From: Synchiropus splendidus
Lineage: Eukaryota; Chordata; Actinopteri; Syngnathiformes; Callionymidae
Assembly: GCF_027744825.2 (NCBI RefSeq)
Contig: NC_071348.1
Coordinates: 2,049,563-2,113,562 of the forward strand
Direction: 5' to 3'
Length of the DNA stretch: 64,000 bases
Part shown: positions 11,201 to 22,600 of the stretch, piece after piece
Numbering within the stretch: position 1 is the stretch's first letter
Layout: the number at the start of each line of letters is the position of its first letter
Notes under the pieces: model-generated
Databases searched by the model: none
What the model was told of the DNA's origin: nothing
What the model saw: the letters and a program-made list of their open reading frames with translations, nothing else
Translations under genes and position numbers: made by a program

Positions 11201-14200
11201 TGTCTCATCCAATTGCACTCCAGTCTGGAGCTGCACTCACCGTAACATGTCTCGGCGGAGCATTTCACTGACAAACTTCATCCTGCAATTGAGTTCTCAA
11301 GCTTTTTCTTTCAGGAGTTGTAAGTTTTTTTTTGTTTTTGTTTTTGTTTGAAATGGCATAAAGCTGATCTTCATGTGTGGGGGAAGCAGGAACAAAGAGC
11401 AAAGGGCAACTCATCAAAATAAAAGTGACTGCAGAAATAAAACAGGAAGCTGATTCAGCCTTATGTTTTTGGGGTTTGTGAATTGTCCAGTCATGAGCGC
11501 ATTCTTTCAGCATTCATCTCCGTAACTGGGTGTTTTGTTCATGTGGTGTGTCTCCAGCAGCAGATCCCTTCAGTCCCAGGCCTCCTCTCTTCCTGCCCAG
11601 TGGCCCGCCTCTCTAAGCAGGGCTGACAGTTGTTCTGGATGAGGCAGAGTGGATCAGAATGCAGGCAGAGTGGCTGTTAATTATGGATGGCCTGTTTATC
11701 CTCCCAGGAGCAGAAAGGGAGGCAAAACATTCACTCCAACTTTGCTGACAAACGACCCGACTGTGCTCATGCGCTGGCGGTGCCCATTCTCGTTCTGCTA
11801 ACACCTCAAAGTAACAGCCCAGACATCCACACGCGCTAGACTAATTTGAGCGGCGCTGCAGCGGCGACGGTGCGCTGTAACTCGGCTGTTCATGAGCACG
11901 CATGATGAAACGGAGATTCAGCCATTACACATCTCAGTGGTGACTTTGAAGGTGGCCGGCTCAATTCTTGAAGTCGTGTTTACTGTTGCTGTGCTGGCTA
12001 ACTTGGTCTCCAAGCTTCTCCACATCTGGCTGACACATTTCCGAACATGTCCTTTCCAGTCAATGACAACCTCTGGATCTTTATCTCGCCCTAGTATTGC
12101 TATTCCTAGACTTTCTTTTACAACCCAGACTCACTGAACAACATGCAACGATGTTTGCCCACTTTGTCTTTTTGTCTTGTCTACCAGCCTCCATGGAGAT
12201 CAAAAGATGATGCATTGCCCAGTAGACTGGACATGGTTCAAGCCTCACATTATTGCACTGAACTTTTTTCTCATGACTTTTGTCCAACACTGTGCATTTG
12301 ATAATTCCCCCCAACTGTCTGTGTAGACAAATGAGGCCAAAATCCAGAAGCTTTATTGGAGCTCTTGAGTCCATACAGAGAAGATTTAATTAGGAAGCGC
12401 TGCCAAAGCCCAGTGGCAACATGTTCCAGTCAGAGACCCAGATGTTTATTGTTGCTCATGGTGTAGTGATGGCCTCCTCGGCACATGCCGCATGGTGGAT
12501 GGCCTTCCTTGCTGTGCTAACAGTCCAAACAACAAAACTGAGAACCAAGTGAGCAAAGTGTTGCAGGCGGAAAAGTCCCGCAACATACTGAACAACATTA
12601 TAAACAGCATCTCCTTGACAGGACCGTCTTTAAGTGTCTTGTGAATTCAATTGGCAAAACAATGGGAGAGTGTGGGGAACCAACATTAGTGGAAATTCAA
12701 GTAGTGACACAAAATGATATATAATACAATAATACAAATTATTTTACGAGCCATTTTTGTATATTTTTCATGTTTTATACATGATTCTAAAATAATTTGA
12801 AGTAAAATGAGCGCAGCGGAGGAGACGGTGTCAAGGTTTCCGGTTGGCATCGGGGGAGGAACATCCGGGTCTCCGGTCATAAGTCAACTGGAACTCGAAG
12901 TGTGTGCGTCACCTTTCCTCCGCTGACATTCGTTTATCATTTCTCAGGACGGTGTTCGGGGTGAATATGGTCGGAAGTTTTCAGTGCTATTTGGCCAGCG
13001 CGGTGTTCCGCAGTGTGAAAGCGTCCTAAGTCTGTGGACGGATGCTCACTGGACATAAGCACTTCAAGTCAGCTCCTCCTTAAATCCAGGCCAGTTTATA
13101 AAATTAGGATCCAGTGCTGGTAGTTATCAACACTTGAAACACGAAAAGTGTGCAGTCTTGGACTGGCTCCTGTGGACTTCATCCACTGGATACAGAAGAG
13201 ATGTGAAGCAACAAGACCTTTAGTTACCAAGGCTCAACTGAAAAAGCTGAGATTCAAGGGTAAAAACAGGGCATTTATTGTCTGATGTCACAGGTTTTCC
13301 ATTCCTTCCTTTAACTATCCAAGCATGCATTCACAATAAAGAACCTTTTGAATCACACCTGCGATGAAATGTTCGGAACAAAGCGATGTTCTCTGTTTCG
13401 AGGGAGAGCACGGAACACATGCATGAGCACTCACACCTCTAGACTGAATTGAATTGCACTGCCTTACGGGGGTATCACCAGCACAGCAAGCGGAGAGGAC
13501 AGTGGAAAGGGCTGTGAACACACCTCCACTCACACACACATACAGCGTACGCACAGTTTCTCTCTCACTCATACATACACAGGGGAACAGGATAAAAATA
13601 CTGTGCTGACAAGTCAATTAATCAGATGTGAAGGTGCTGAGCAGAACAATCCCTTACAAGGCTGGAGTTCAGAACACAGTGTGAGAGCGCATGTGTGTGC
13701 GTGTGCGTGTTCCTGTTTATTAACTGGCCTTATAAACTGCTGATTTGGGCTCCGGTTCTCGCTTGCATGCAAAGCTTATTTCATGGAAAGTGGAGGAAAA
13801 TCTTGCAGCACAGCGCCTGAGAATGAAACTAAAGCATGACAAAGACCAAACAGGGCTGCATTCATTCGGACTGGTGACACCTGTATACACTGTTTACAAG
13901 TGAGTGACAGGTTGGACGGCTGACCAAGGTTTTTTTTTCAGGAATACTCTGAGGATGAGGGGTTGGTTCTTGAAGTGGAGAGGCCATGAATCACAGTGAA
14001 CCCTACAGTTGTACCCTCTTCACGTTTGGTATTGAAGTCAAGCTCTAGATATTTGTCTTGGAGCTGAAGTGTTAAAGGTCAGTTAGCCTCATCTATTATC
14101 CAAAAGAGGAAAGAGCTACACACAGTGATGTAAGTAGCATCTGTTGCACACAGCTATTCCTGAAATTTCAGTGTGTAATTGTAGTGGAAGAGGCATAACC

Positions 14201-14232
14201 AACTTTTTCTGATAAAAATGTATTAATACATG
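11201..14232. other. No gene seen; CpG-richer patch at 12800-13030
   Basis: Mostly unique AT-rich DNA. The stretch 11610-11780 (with GTTAATTATGGATGG) and 12350-12500 (with TTTAATTAGGAAGCGC) look like possible conserved non-coding DNA. A locally CpG-rich segment at 12800-13030 contains a 39-codon frame starting at 12807 (MSAAEETVSRFPVGIGGG) that I cannot identify. Confidence 0.45.
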
Positions 14233-14937
14233 CTGGGGATGGGCGATATGGACAAAAAAAAGTTATCGAGATAAATGTTAGAATTTCAGCGATGACGTTA
14301 ATTATCATGATAAATACATTTTCTTGTGTATTCTTGTGTGATGAAAAACCTTTTCACAATTCTCTCTCCTAAAATGCTTGTTTTCCATGGCCTTACTGAA
14401 GATTTCACTCATACGTTGAAGGTTTAGAATTTGTTGATGGTCCCTAACTGATGCCGGGTCGTAGCATTAGCGCTGCCTGTGAGAGTGTGTCCACGATCAG
14501 TGAAGCCTAATGGGGACGCGGAAGAGGACGGTGCCGCCAATACCGGAGCGAAGCTCTGTCCAATATCCAACTATTCTCACCAGCGCAGCAGGAGAGCTGC
14601 ATGTGTTGATGTGAACCAAGGCAGACGAGCGCGTCAGACAACCTATGAGGACCACTCCATCTAATAAAATAAACACGGATCCAGAGACTCAGAGTCGACC
14701 AGTGTCATGAGCAAAGGTTCCCTGGATTAAAAATAGGTAGAAAACTACGATCGTGAACCAGAGTCCACCACACTCTTCACAGCTGTCACACGTCGCACAG
14801 CTGTCATGGTCTCGTTGTGTTGACGTACATGCAAGTCCAATGCAGCGAGTGAGTCGCGTGTTTATCAAATTTATCGCGAGATGCAGAATTGTTTGGCGGT
14901 GTATCGTGTATACGATAACTTACCTCCCATCCCTAAG
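14233..14937 (+). mobile_element. Non-autonomous TIR DNA element, copy 1
   Basis: Left end CTGGGGATGGGCGATATGG and right end complementing to CTTAGGGATGGGAGGTAAG form imperfect terminal inverted repeats, with nested TTATCG/CGATAA motifs. About 500 bases of the body are almost identical to the reverse-oriented copy at 63429-64000. Open frames inside (14479-14664, 14753-14989) are shared with copy 2 but resemble no transposase, so I regard them as spurious. No clear target-site duplication is seen. Confidence 0.75.
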
Positions 14938-16718
14938 TCATTTGTTTGAGAGTGAATCAATGAGGCCTCTGTTGTCACCATATATCTAAGTAACAGCTAG
15001 GTTTTATGATGAACTCCTGTCTCAACAGGCTGTATCTGAAATATTTAGAGGTTCATGAAACATTTAGGATTGACTGTAATGCGCAGCATGTTGGAAATGT
15101 GTGGTCTGCTCAGAGCCCTGAAGGTCGTGCAGTCCATGTCGTACGAAACAATCTGGAGAACCTATACTGATGCGTTTTTAGGATGTTGGATGGATGGAGC
15201 CAAGAGCACTTGGTGGTGCAGATGTACAGTGAATTGCTCCACGCTGAAGGTCATCCTTGCAGGTGGAGTAGCATCATCTGCTGGTTAATCTGTCTCAAGA
15301 TGAACTCCAGGACTGAAGTGCCCCATAATGGAATACAGCTCACAAAGAAAGGTGTGATGCCATGCAACGACTCATGAGAGGATTAAGTATAACACTATAA
15401 CAGTGTGTGACCAGTTGTGTCTTTTTCGTGAAATCAAGAAGAAGCACTTTAATTGCTGATTCCAAGTGAAACAAAACAAAAGCAGCGTTGCAGTTGTTAA
15501 GAATGAAGTGCAGGAGGAGGAGCCACACGCAATAGGCAACCGTGAAACCAGGCATAATTAAACAATAAAAATAAAGAAAAAAGTATTTGGCGTCATTATA
15601 TGACAACTGTTACAAGTGCACCTCTTATGAAGCCTTTTTTTTAGGTCCAGCATTTTGCTTTTTTTTCCTCAAGGATTATTTTCATACAGTTACAGATAGT
15701 GAACGCGCTGATCATTCAATACCAATGAAAGCGCAGTACAAAGAAGGGCACAGGTCATGTAGTGTGTGATTCCCAGGCAGCACTTTAAATGTGTGATGCA
15801 CTTCTGCAGATCACATTTTGCATGTACGCAAGCGAATGAGCGTTGACACTCTTGAGCTGTTGCGCCGATCCTGTTGACACACATCACAGCGCACATACGC
15901 CACCAAAGAGTTCTTATTCATGCTTCTGCTGAATTGGATTAGAACTGATGTCCCGTTTCAATAACGTTCGGCCCAGGGTGAGAATATCTGGGGACACCAA
16001 AAGTGTTGCTGTACAACTCCACTGCTGGCTCTTGCAGGCAGAGAGCACAGCATTTGGCTGTTTGATGGATGCTTCCTAATCCTGTTTGTTCCAGGATATT
16101 TTATGTAGCCTGTGTCTCAGGCTCAGCAACTACATTTTCTCCGTTTGGGTCCCCACACAACAAGAGCGCTAATATGTTTTAAATTGGCCTGAGCCCTGGG
16201 GTGGGAAAGCGCATTCCTTCTGGGTCCCAGCGTGACAGAGGAGCGATTATATTATAATGGATCTGGACACTGATCTGTTTTTTCATCAGCTGTTTTGGTA
16301 TAAAAATCATTTGTTGCTCAAGGGTAGCAGGTAGCCAAAATGGCTGGCGTGTCAGAGCCTTCTTCATTTTCACTTAACGGTGTGATTTATGTTTCATGGA
16401 AAAGTCCGACCAGCAGCAGAACCAGGTGCAAGTCACATTCAGCAAATTTACTAAAGAAAAACAGAAAAAAGTACAGACTGTTGAGAAAATTGGAAAGATT
16501 GAATACAATTCTGAATAAAATAAATATAATAAAACGATGTGTGCATATCATAAAACAGAATTCATATATTTGATTAAACTCCAAAGAAGATATAAGTCAA
16601 GGGTCAATGAAAGTATTGCCATAAAACGTGAAAATGACGCTGGAATGAGATGTTGAAAATTAATTTTCAAAACTGCTTCAACATGTGCTTTCATGAACAG
16701 CTTTTATTGTTGGGGCAG
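14938..16718. other. No gene seen; possible conserved non-coding stretch at 16080-16300
   Basis: No exon is supported. The part at 16080-16300 is balanced in composition with motifs such as GCGATTATATTATAATGG and TTTTCATCAGCTGTTTTGG, in the style of vertebrate enhancers. This is only an impression. Confidence 0.4.
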
Positions 16719-17280
16719 CAGAGGCGGGCAGTTAAATTTCCTAAAGGCCGACATTATAAACTGTGACTGGGGCCATCACAGCAAAAGAAAAGCAGCGATG
16801 ACTACAAAATGTGACTGCAAAAAATCAAAGAGGATGAAATGAACCATTAAATATTCAAAAGAAGCAAGTAGAAATATATATAAATATATTTACACTTCTT
16901 ATTAAATATAATAAGAAGTGTAAATATGGCATGGAACCTGTAAAACATTATTTTACATGAGTCTTATTTGAATATCAATCATAATAAAAGTATGGGCCAA
17001 ACACCTAAGATAAAAAGGGAATTCATTTAGAATTTCCTTTCATCAAATTTTGAGGAAATGACAAACTAAAATGACGAAACAAAGAGAAGAAACAAATTTT
17101 TTGTCATGAATGTGTATTTAACGTTGAAGCAGTACTGGCTGAAACGGAAACAGGATTTTAAAAAATGACAGAAAAATGAAGACTTATCAGTTGTACAGTT
17201 TTAGTCTGACCTCATGAGGGCCACAAAAACACAGACAAAGGGCTGCATATGGCCCCCGGGCCGCACTTTGCCCAGGTCTG
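16719..17280 (-). mobile_element. ~560-bp non-autonomous hAT element (reverse copy)
   Basis: Complement reads CAGACCTGGGCAAAGTGCGG then CCCGGGGGCCATATGCAGCC at one end. The other end, on the + strand, starts CAGAGGCGGGCAGTTAAATT TCC. Size (562 bp) and both ends match the 560-bp element at 51804-52363. The 8 bases flanking each side do not match, so the target duplication has eroded or been lost. An internal 19-base perfect palindrome is at 16886-16927. Confidence 0.75.
16886..16927. repeat. Perfect palindrome inside the hAT element
   Basis: Arms 16886-16904 (ATATTTACACTTCTTATTA) and 16909-16927 are perfect complements separated by AATA. It is a strong hairpin within AT-rich sequence. Confidence 0.85.
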
Positions 17281-18359
17281 GAGTACAGGGTTTTTACTTG
17301 ATGTGAATTCTCATGCAAAAATGCACCTATCTCTGCATGAACCTAGTCATCCAAGGACACAAAATGCTGGCGTGGGAATGAAAAATCCATTATAAAAACA
17401 TGGCCTTTTAAATAAATTATTGACACATGAATTAATTTTGTGAAAAAAAGAAGTCTCCGGTGTGTGAAGACCTTTAAACTGGCCTGACCTAAAAGGCAAT
17501 AGCTCCTCAGGTGTTCTCTCAAAGATGCCTTATTCATACAAGTCTCAAAGGTCAAATTATGAGGCTTTATGAGGCTTCATTAAAGGGGGAGCAGTGTGAA
17601 CAAGTGCAGAGCACTGAAGGCACCAGGAATGGACTGGGCCAGGAGCGAGACGCTTCCTTTTAATGACCTTTCATATCATTCAGGGACATGGTTGTTTACC
17701 AACAAACAGAAAGCGGTCAGACTTGTTTACCAATTAAACAGTGGTGACAGATGTGTTTACAATCTGCAAACACTGCCTCCCTGTGATGGTTTTCAATATT
17801 CATACCTTCCCTCTCCTGAGAACGTCAGTTTCACAGGAGGCAAACTCACCAGGAATACAAACGCAGAGTCGTCTCTTTCTCTGATGATCCCCAGTGTCTC
17901 TGGGAACGAACAGTTGTCGGCAACTAACCCGTCCCACACGTGTCAACAAGCAAACTTGACAGATAAAGCAGTCCTTATGTGCTCGATTTGCAATCATGGA
18001 ATTTTACACAAAGAGTCAATGTTGTGCTGTTGCATTTTGTTTTAGTATTTAGCATGAAAGACATTCAAAACAATTGTCTCCTTCACACACATTAAGTGTC
18101 GTGTGTGCTTTTATTTCATTGTTGAATTTCCTGTTTGTTCTCCTTCATTTGCCTGACACTGACCTTTGTAAGCTTCCTGGTTTCAGTCCAAGCTTGTACA
18201 TTCTCTCCTCCTCGGGTTCTTCTGGTGCTTAAGTGAGCGTGTTTTTGAACCTCCACGTGCTTTTTGTTCACCTTATTCTCTGATTCTGTCCATACGTGTT
18301 GAGTTTTTCCAATACTGTACGTGCATTCCCTGTTCTTCATCTACTGACTTGTGACTAAT
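17281..18359. other. No gene seen
   Basis: A 149-codon frame at 17596-18045 has no recognisable domain or signal, and no splice or start context that supports it. I treat it as chance. Confidence 0.5.
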
Positions 18360-18590
18360 AGTGATGAAATGGCCATGAAATGTCCACATAGATGAAGGGA
18401 ACGGAAGAGATGAGGAAGTGTTGGAGCATGGAGTCAAGGACAGAAATGCTGAGGGACAGATGGTGGACACAACCATTGGGGTTCATGGAAGTGATGAATG
18501 AGGACCTGAAGAGGTACAGGTGTGAGTATGGAGGTTATGGTGGAGGCAACCAATGACAGGAACTGCCGAAAGACAAAGAAGAAAAGTGCT
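18360..18590 (+). mobile_element. LINE 3' tail fragment
   Basis: GATGAATGAGGACCTGAAGA followed by GGTACAGGTGTGAGTATGG and TATGGTGGAGGCAACCAATG resembles the degenerate C-terminal tail ('V.EDLKR.GV......') of LINE ORF2, as at 723-1062. It is heavily decayed. Confidence 0.45.
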
Positions 18591-19154
18591 GTTTGCTCAT
18601 ACATGAATGTTAGTTTCTATTATTGGGCACCCAGTCAGTCAACACAACTCTTGAGCTTAGCAATATTCACACAAAAATAGTCTGCGACACATTATGAACA
18701 ACATTCACTTACAGTACAGCTGTACAACAACATTGGTTCGGCCAGAGGTTTGCTTATTTAAAATACAGGTGGAGCTGTAATGTCAGTTAAATGGATCACT
18801 TAATGTATTTCTTCATGTTTATGTCCAACCATCTGAAGCTGTGTCAGTAACCTATGAAAGTTTTCTGGAGGGAGGTGTTCCCTCACATGGGTAAGTCGCC
18901 GCCCTCTCATTCCTCAGCCTCGTGGCTACAGGTGGGGTCATGCATCATGCACTTCATATTTGGTCTTACTGGCACAGGAGAGATTAAGGAACAAGGAGAG
19001 TGGAATAAAGCTACACAGGTATCCTGTGGAACATTTGCATTACTTATACTTTTGTTTTGTTTTTTGCAGGGAAAGAAGAAAAAGAACTTTTCTCCTTATA
19101 TGGGGACTGAAACCTATGTAGAACTTATTAGTGAGCAATATCTACAAACTACAA
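18591..19154. other. No gene seen
   Basis: Unique non-coding DNA leading into the LINE fragment at 19155. Confidence 0.5.
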
Positions 19155-19610
19155 CTGAGGATCAGCACCACTGAGTGCAAGGCCATGGTTCTCAACAGGA
19201 AAAATGGTGGATTGCTCTTGCTGGGGAAGGAATGTGTCCCTGCCTCAAGTGGAGAAGTTTAAGTGTCTTGGGGTCTTGTTCTCAAGTAGGTTGGTCTGTG
19301 CATTGGCGCAGCAGGGGCGGTAGAGAGTTCTGTCACTCGGGAGAGACGCGGAGTAGAGCCGCTGCTTCTCTGCGTTGAGAGGAGTCAGTTGAGGTGGTTC
19401 GGGCAGCTCATGAGGATGCCCCCTGGAGACCTACCTTTGGAGGTGTGGCCAGCTGGGAGGAGACCGAGGAGTCGACCCAGGACCAGATGGAGTTGGATTT
19501 GGAGAATGTTGCCCGGGAGAAGGGCGCTTGGCGAGGCCTTCTGAAGCTGCTGCTCCTGCGACCTGGCAACAGATAGGCAGATGAGGATGGATGGATGGAT
19601 GGATGGATTA
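19155..19610 (+). mobile_element. LINE 3' end, decayed
   Basis: Reads LRISTTECKAMVLNRK, then in shifted frames LLCVERSQLRWFGQLMRMP, PGDLPLEVWPAGRRPRSRPR, LPGRRALGEAF and the (GGAT)n tail at 19586-19609. This is the classic C-terminal end of a fish non-LTR retrotransposon ORF2 with several stops and frameshifts. It is the same family as the minus-strand fragment at 9687-10111 and is 5'-truncated. Confidence 0.85.
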
Positions 19611-22600
19611 TCACAAGAACATATGTCACATGCGCACAGGCTTCAAGCTAGGAGGGCGTCTGGGCGTATGCATACAAACAAAAATGGATGCCCGATTATC
19701 TTGGCCACCAGATTATGCTGGTATCTGGTGGCATCTGGCGCCCAAGATACGGTCGAGAATTGGGCGTCCATTTTTTTCATGTTTTGCAGATGCCCACAGA
19801 AGAGCTATGTTCACGTATGCCTCCCATATTCCTTTCAAATGACCTCAGATAACCCTGGAACAGCTCCACTGTGAGCAGCCAGCCCATTAAACACTGACTT
19901 TCCAACACTTGTAACCTTCCACTTCCTTCTCATTCCAGCATCGGGCAATGCAGAGTAACCTATTAGCAGATCAAAATGACGCCATCACGGAGGAGGGAAA
20001 GCAGCTCTAGGAAAATAAGCACTTTCCATTGAAATGCGAGACGTCCACCTCAGTTGGTGTGTTTGCCTGCTGACTAAAGTATGTTTGTCAGTTAGAGTTG
20101 TTATTTTTCTCTGCAGCATACGCCTCAATGGGCTGTCTGTCTTTTTGGATGGAGCTGGGCCAGAGACATTGACAGCTCCTCACATAAACACACTCTATAT
20201 GAATATACCAGGAGAATGATTGCACACTATGACACAACCCCCCCTCCTCTGTGACAACCGCAACACACACACACACACACACGCACACGCACAGCGGCAT
20301 ACACACGTTGGCTGATTGAGTGACAGTTTATTTTCAGGATCTAAATGAACCCACTTGCTGCTCAGAGAACATTCACCTCACTCGCCGCCGGAGGGTGGAT
20401 GGATTGAACTTTGGACTAGACACGCAATGCAACCTTCTTAATGTGGTTGGATTGAACAACATGTTGGCTTCAGGAAGATTCCAACCAGCCAGAAAAATGG
20501 ACAGCCTTTGAGGTGTCCACAGCAAAACAAAAAAAGTAAAAATTTCGAAATAAACGCAGGCGCAAGGAGACTCCTTAGGATGCCACTTTTTCTAACCCCT
20601 ATTTTTTTATAACCCCTCAGTGTCAGTAGCAGCAGAAAGTCACCGCGACTGAAACGCTCTTTGAGGGTCTTTACAAACAGATATAATAGGTTGTTCTAAA
20701 TGACTGCTTTTGTTCATCATATTTCCATTCACAAGCATTGCTCCTAGCTCACATGATAAAAGTAACACTGTCTTATCCTTGCCAGACACGGGACATGGGA
20801 AGACACAAGAAGAGTAAAGAGACAAATAAGTAGCAGACATAAAAGAAAGACCAAGAAGAAAACTTAAGGACATTGAAGGATGGTGAATGGGAAAAGGAGT
20901 GATGTTCACCCTTCACCTCTTGTCCCACTCTCACCTCGGTGGAAAGATTCTGCAGGCTAAATCTCTCCTTTTTTGCTGCCTGTCTTTCTCCCCACTGCTC
21001 TTTTTTTGTCTTCTTCACTCACTCCTCCCCTTTTCATTTCATCCCTCTCCCGTCCTCAGGCTATGTATCACATACATTACCCTGTTTATCCTCTGCATAC
21101 TCTTGTCTTTCACCTTCCTCAGATGTACTTGTGTCCTCTGCTCTGTGCGTTTTCCTGCCTCTTCCACTGCATCCACTGCTGTAACAGAAACCCTCAGTCC
21201 CGGTCCCAGAGCTGCTTAAATACATTTCATTTCGACAGAGACCCATGCAGAGCTGGCAGTGTTTATGTGTCTGAATGACAGCGAGTGTGCGTTTGCTGTT
21301 TTAGAAAAGTGCGACGTCTATGAGGAGCAATCGGGGCCCCAAAAGACTGTGCCCAGTTTAATGACTTGAGCGTGAACTATAGAGCAGACAAGACCGCGGG
21401 AAATAAATAAAAATCATTTTGGGAGAGTTGTGCAGATGAAGTTCATCACTGCAGAACAATTGGTATTCACGAGAGATAAGGACACGCAAGCTGTTGGTCC
21501 AGAGAGAGATGGGCAGCTTGTCATCTGCACCCACTGAACGCACTTCCCCTCAACTTCTCTCACCACACACACACACACAAGCTGCTCGACATCTCATTCT
21601 CTGCTTATATCCTGCCATACATTTTAAGCACATTCTCCTTTGCTCCACCAACTTGGTCATTCTGACCATCTCTCATCATTTGTTCAATGCCCGTACAGAA
21701 TCAAGGTTTCCGCCGTAATACTTCAGGCTGGCGAGTCCAGGATGACAAAAGAGCCTGGTCCAGGGTGAACAAAGGAGTTGCATCCTGAAGGGCTGAGACG
21801 CTAAAACGCCTCCCTAACTTAGTCTCCAAATCCTTTCTCCACAAGTCACTCTTGTGTCACACCTGCTGTCCATAAACCGAACATCATGGCAGGTCTCACT
21901 ACGGTCCCTTGGCTCTTCCCTTTCGTACTAGGCTGCTACTCTTCTGTCACAGATCCCACCTGACCTCCATTTGTTCTGCTTAACTCGCCTCTGGCAAAGT
22001 GTCATCGTTCTGAGTGCGTCACATGATCCTGAACTCCTGTTTCACACCGTCCACCAAAGCAGTGTGACTACCCCCCGTGGGCTGGGTCGTTGCCTGGCGT
22101 CATGAGTAGGATTTCCACAACATAGTCACGGATGATCGTCGAGTTTAACATGGCGTCTGACTGAGAGGCCCTTCTTCTGAAGGTGGTTTGCATACAAACT
22201 GCCTTAAGATAAAAAGAATGCTAATAAGTCGTCATTGCAGTGTGAGAGCAGAAGCTGTTGACAAAATAATATTTACTAGACAAACAACCCTCTCTCGCCT
22301 CTCAGATCCTTCACCTCTATATCATCCTATACTTTCCAACTTTTCCGTTTCCATTCTGCCTCTAATGAGTTTTTTGTTTACAGATCTGTCCTTGCCGATT
22401 TTTTTGTCCCTCGCTCTCATGCGTCTTCTGTGCGGATGCTTTGATGTCAGCTCAAACCTGCTGTCACATACCACCTGTTCAGCTCTCAGCCAGACAGAAC
22501 TGGTTTCAACTAAAAACACGCTACATTGGACAGAACTGAGAGAGCATTGGACCCGCCTGAGCAAACTCCATCAATTAGGGTGTGAGAAAGGAAGAAGAAG

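Noticed and set aside
14479..14664. 61-codon frame almost identical to one at 63700-63885 (three residues differ)
   Set aside because: The similarity comes from two copies of the same DNA element. The peptide resembles no transposase and there is no sign of selection on it.
17596..18045. 149-codon frame on the + strand
   Set aside because: No domain, no signal, no splice or start support, and composition like its non-coding surroundings.
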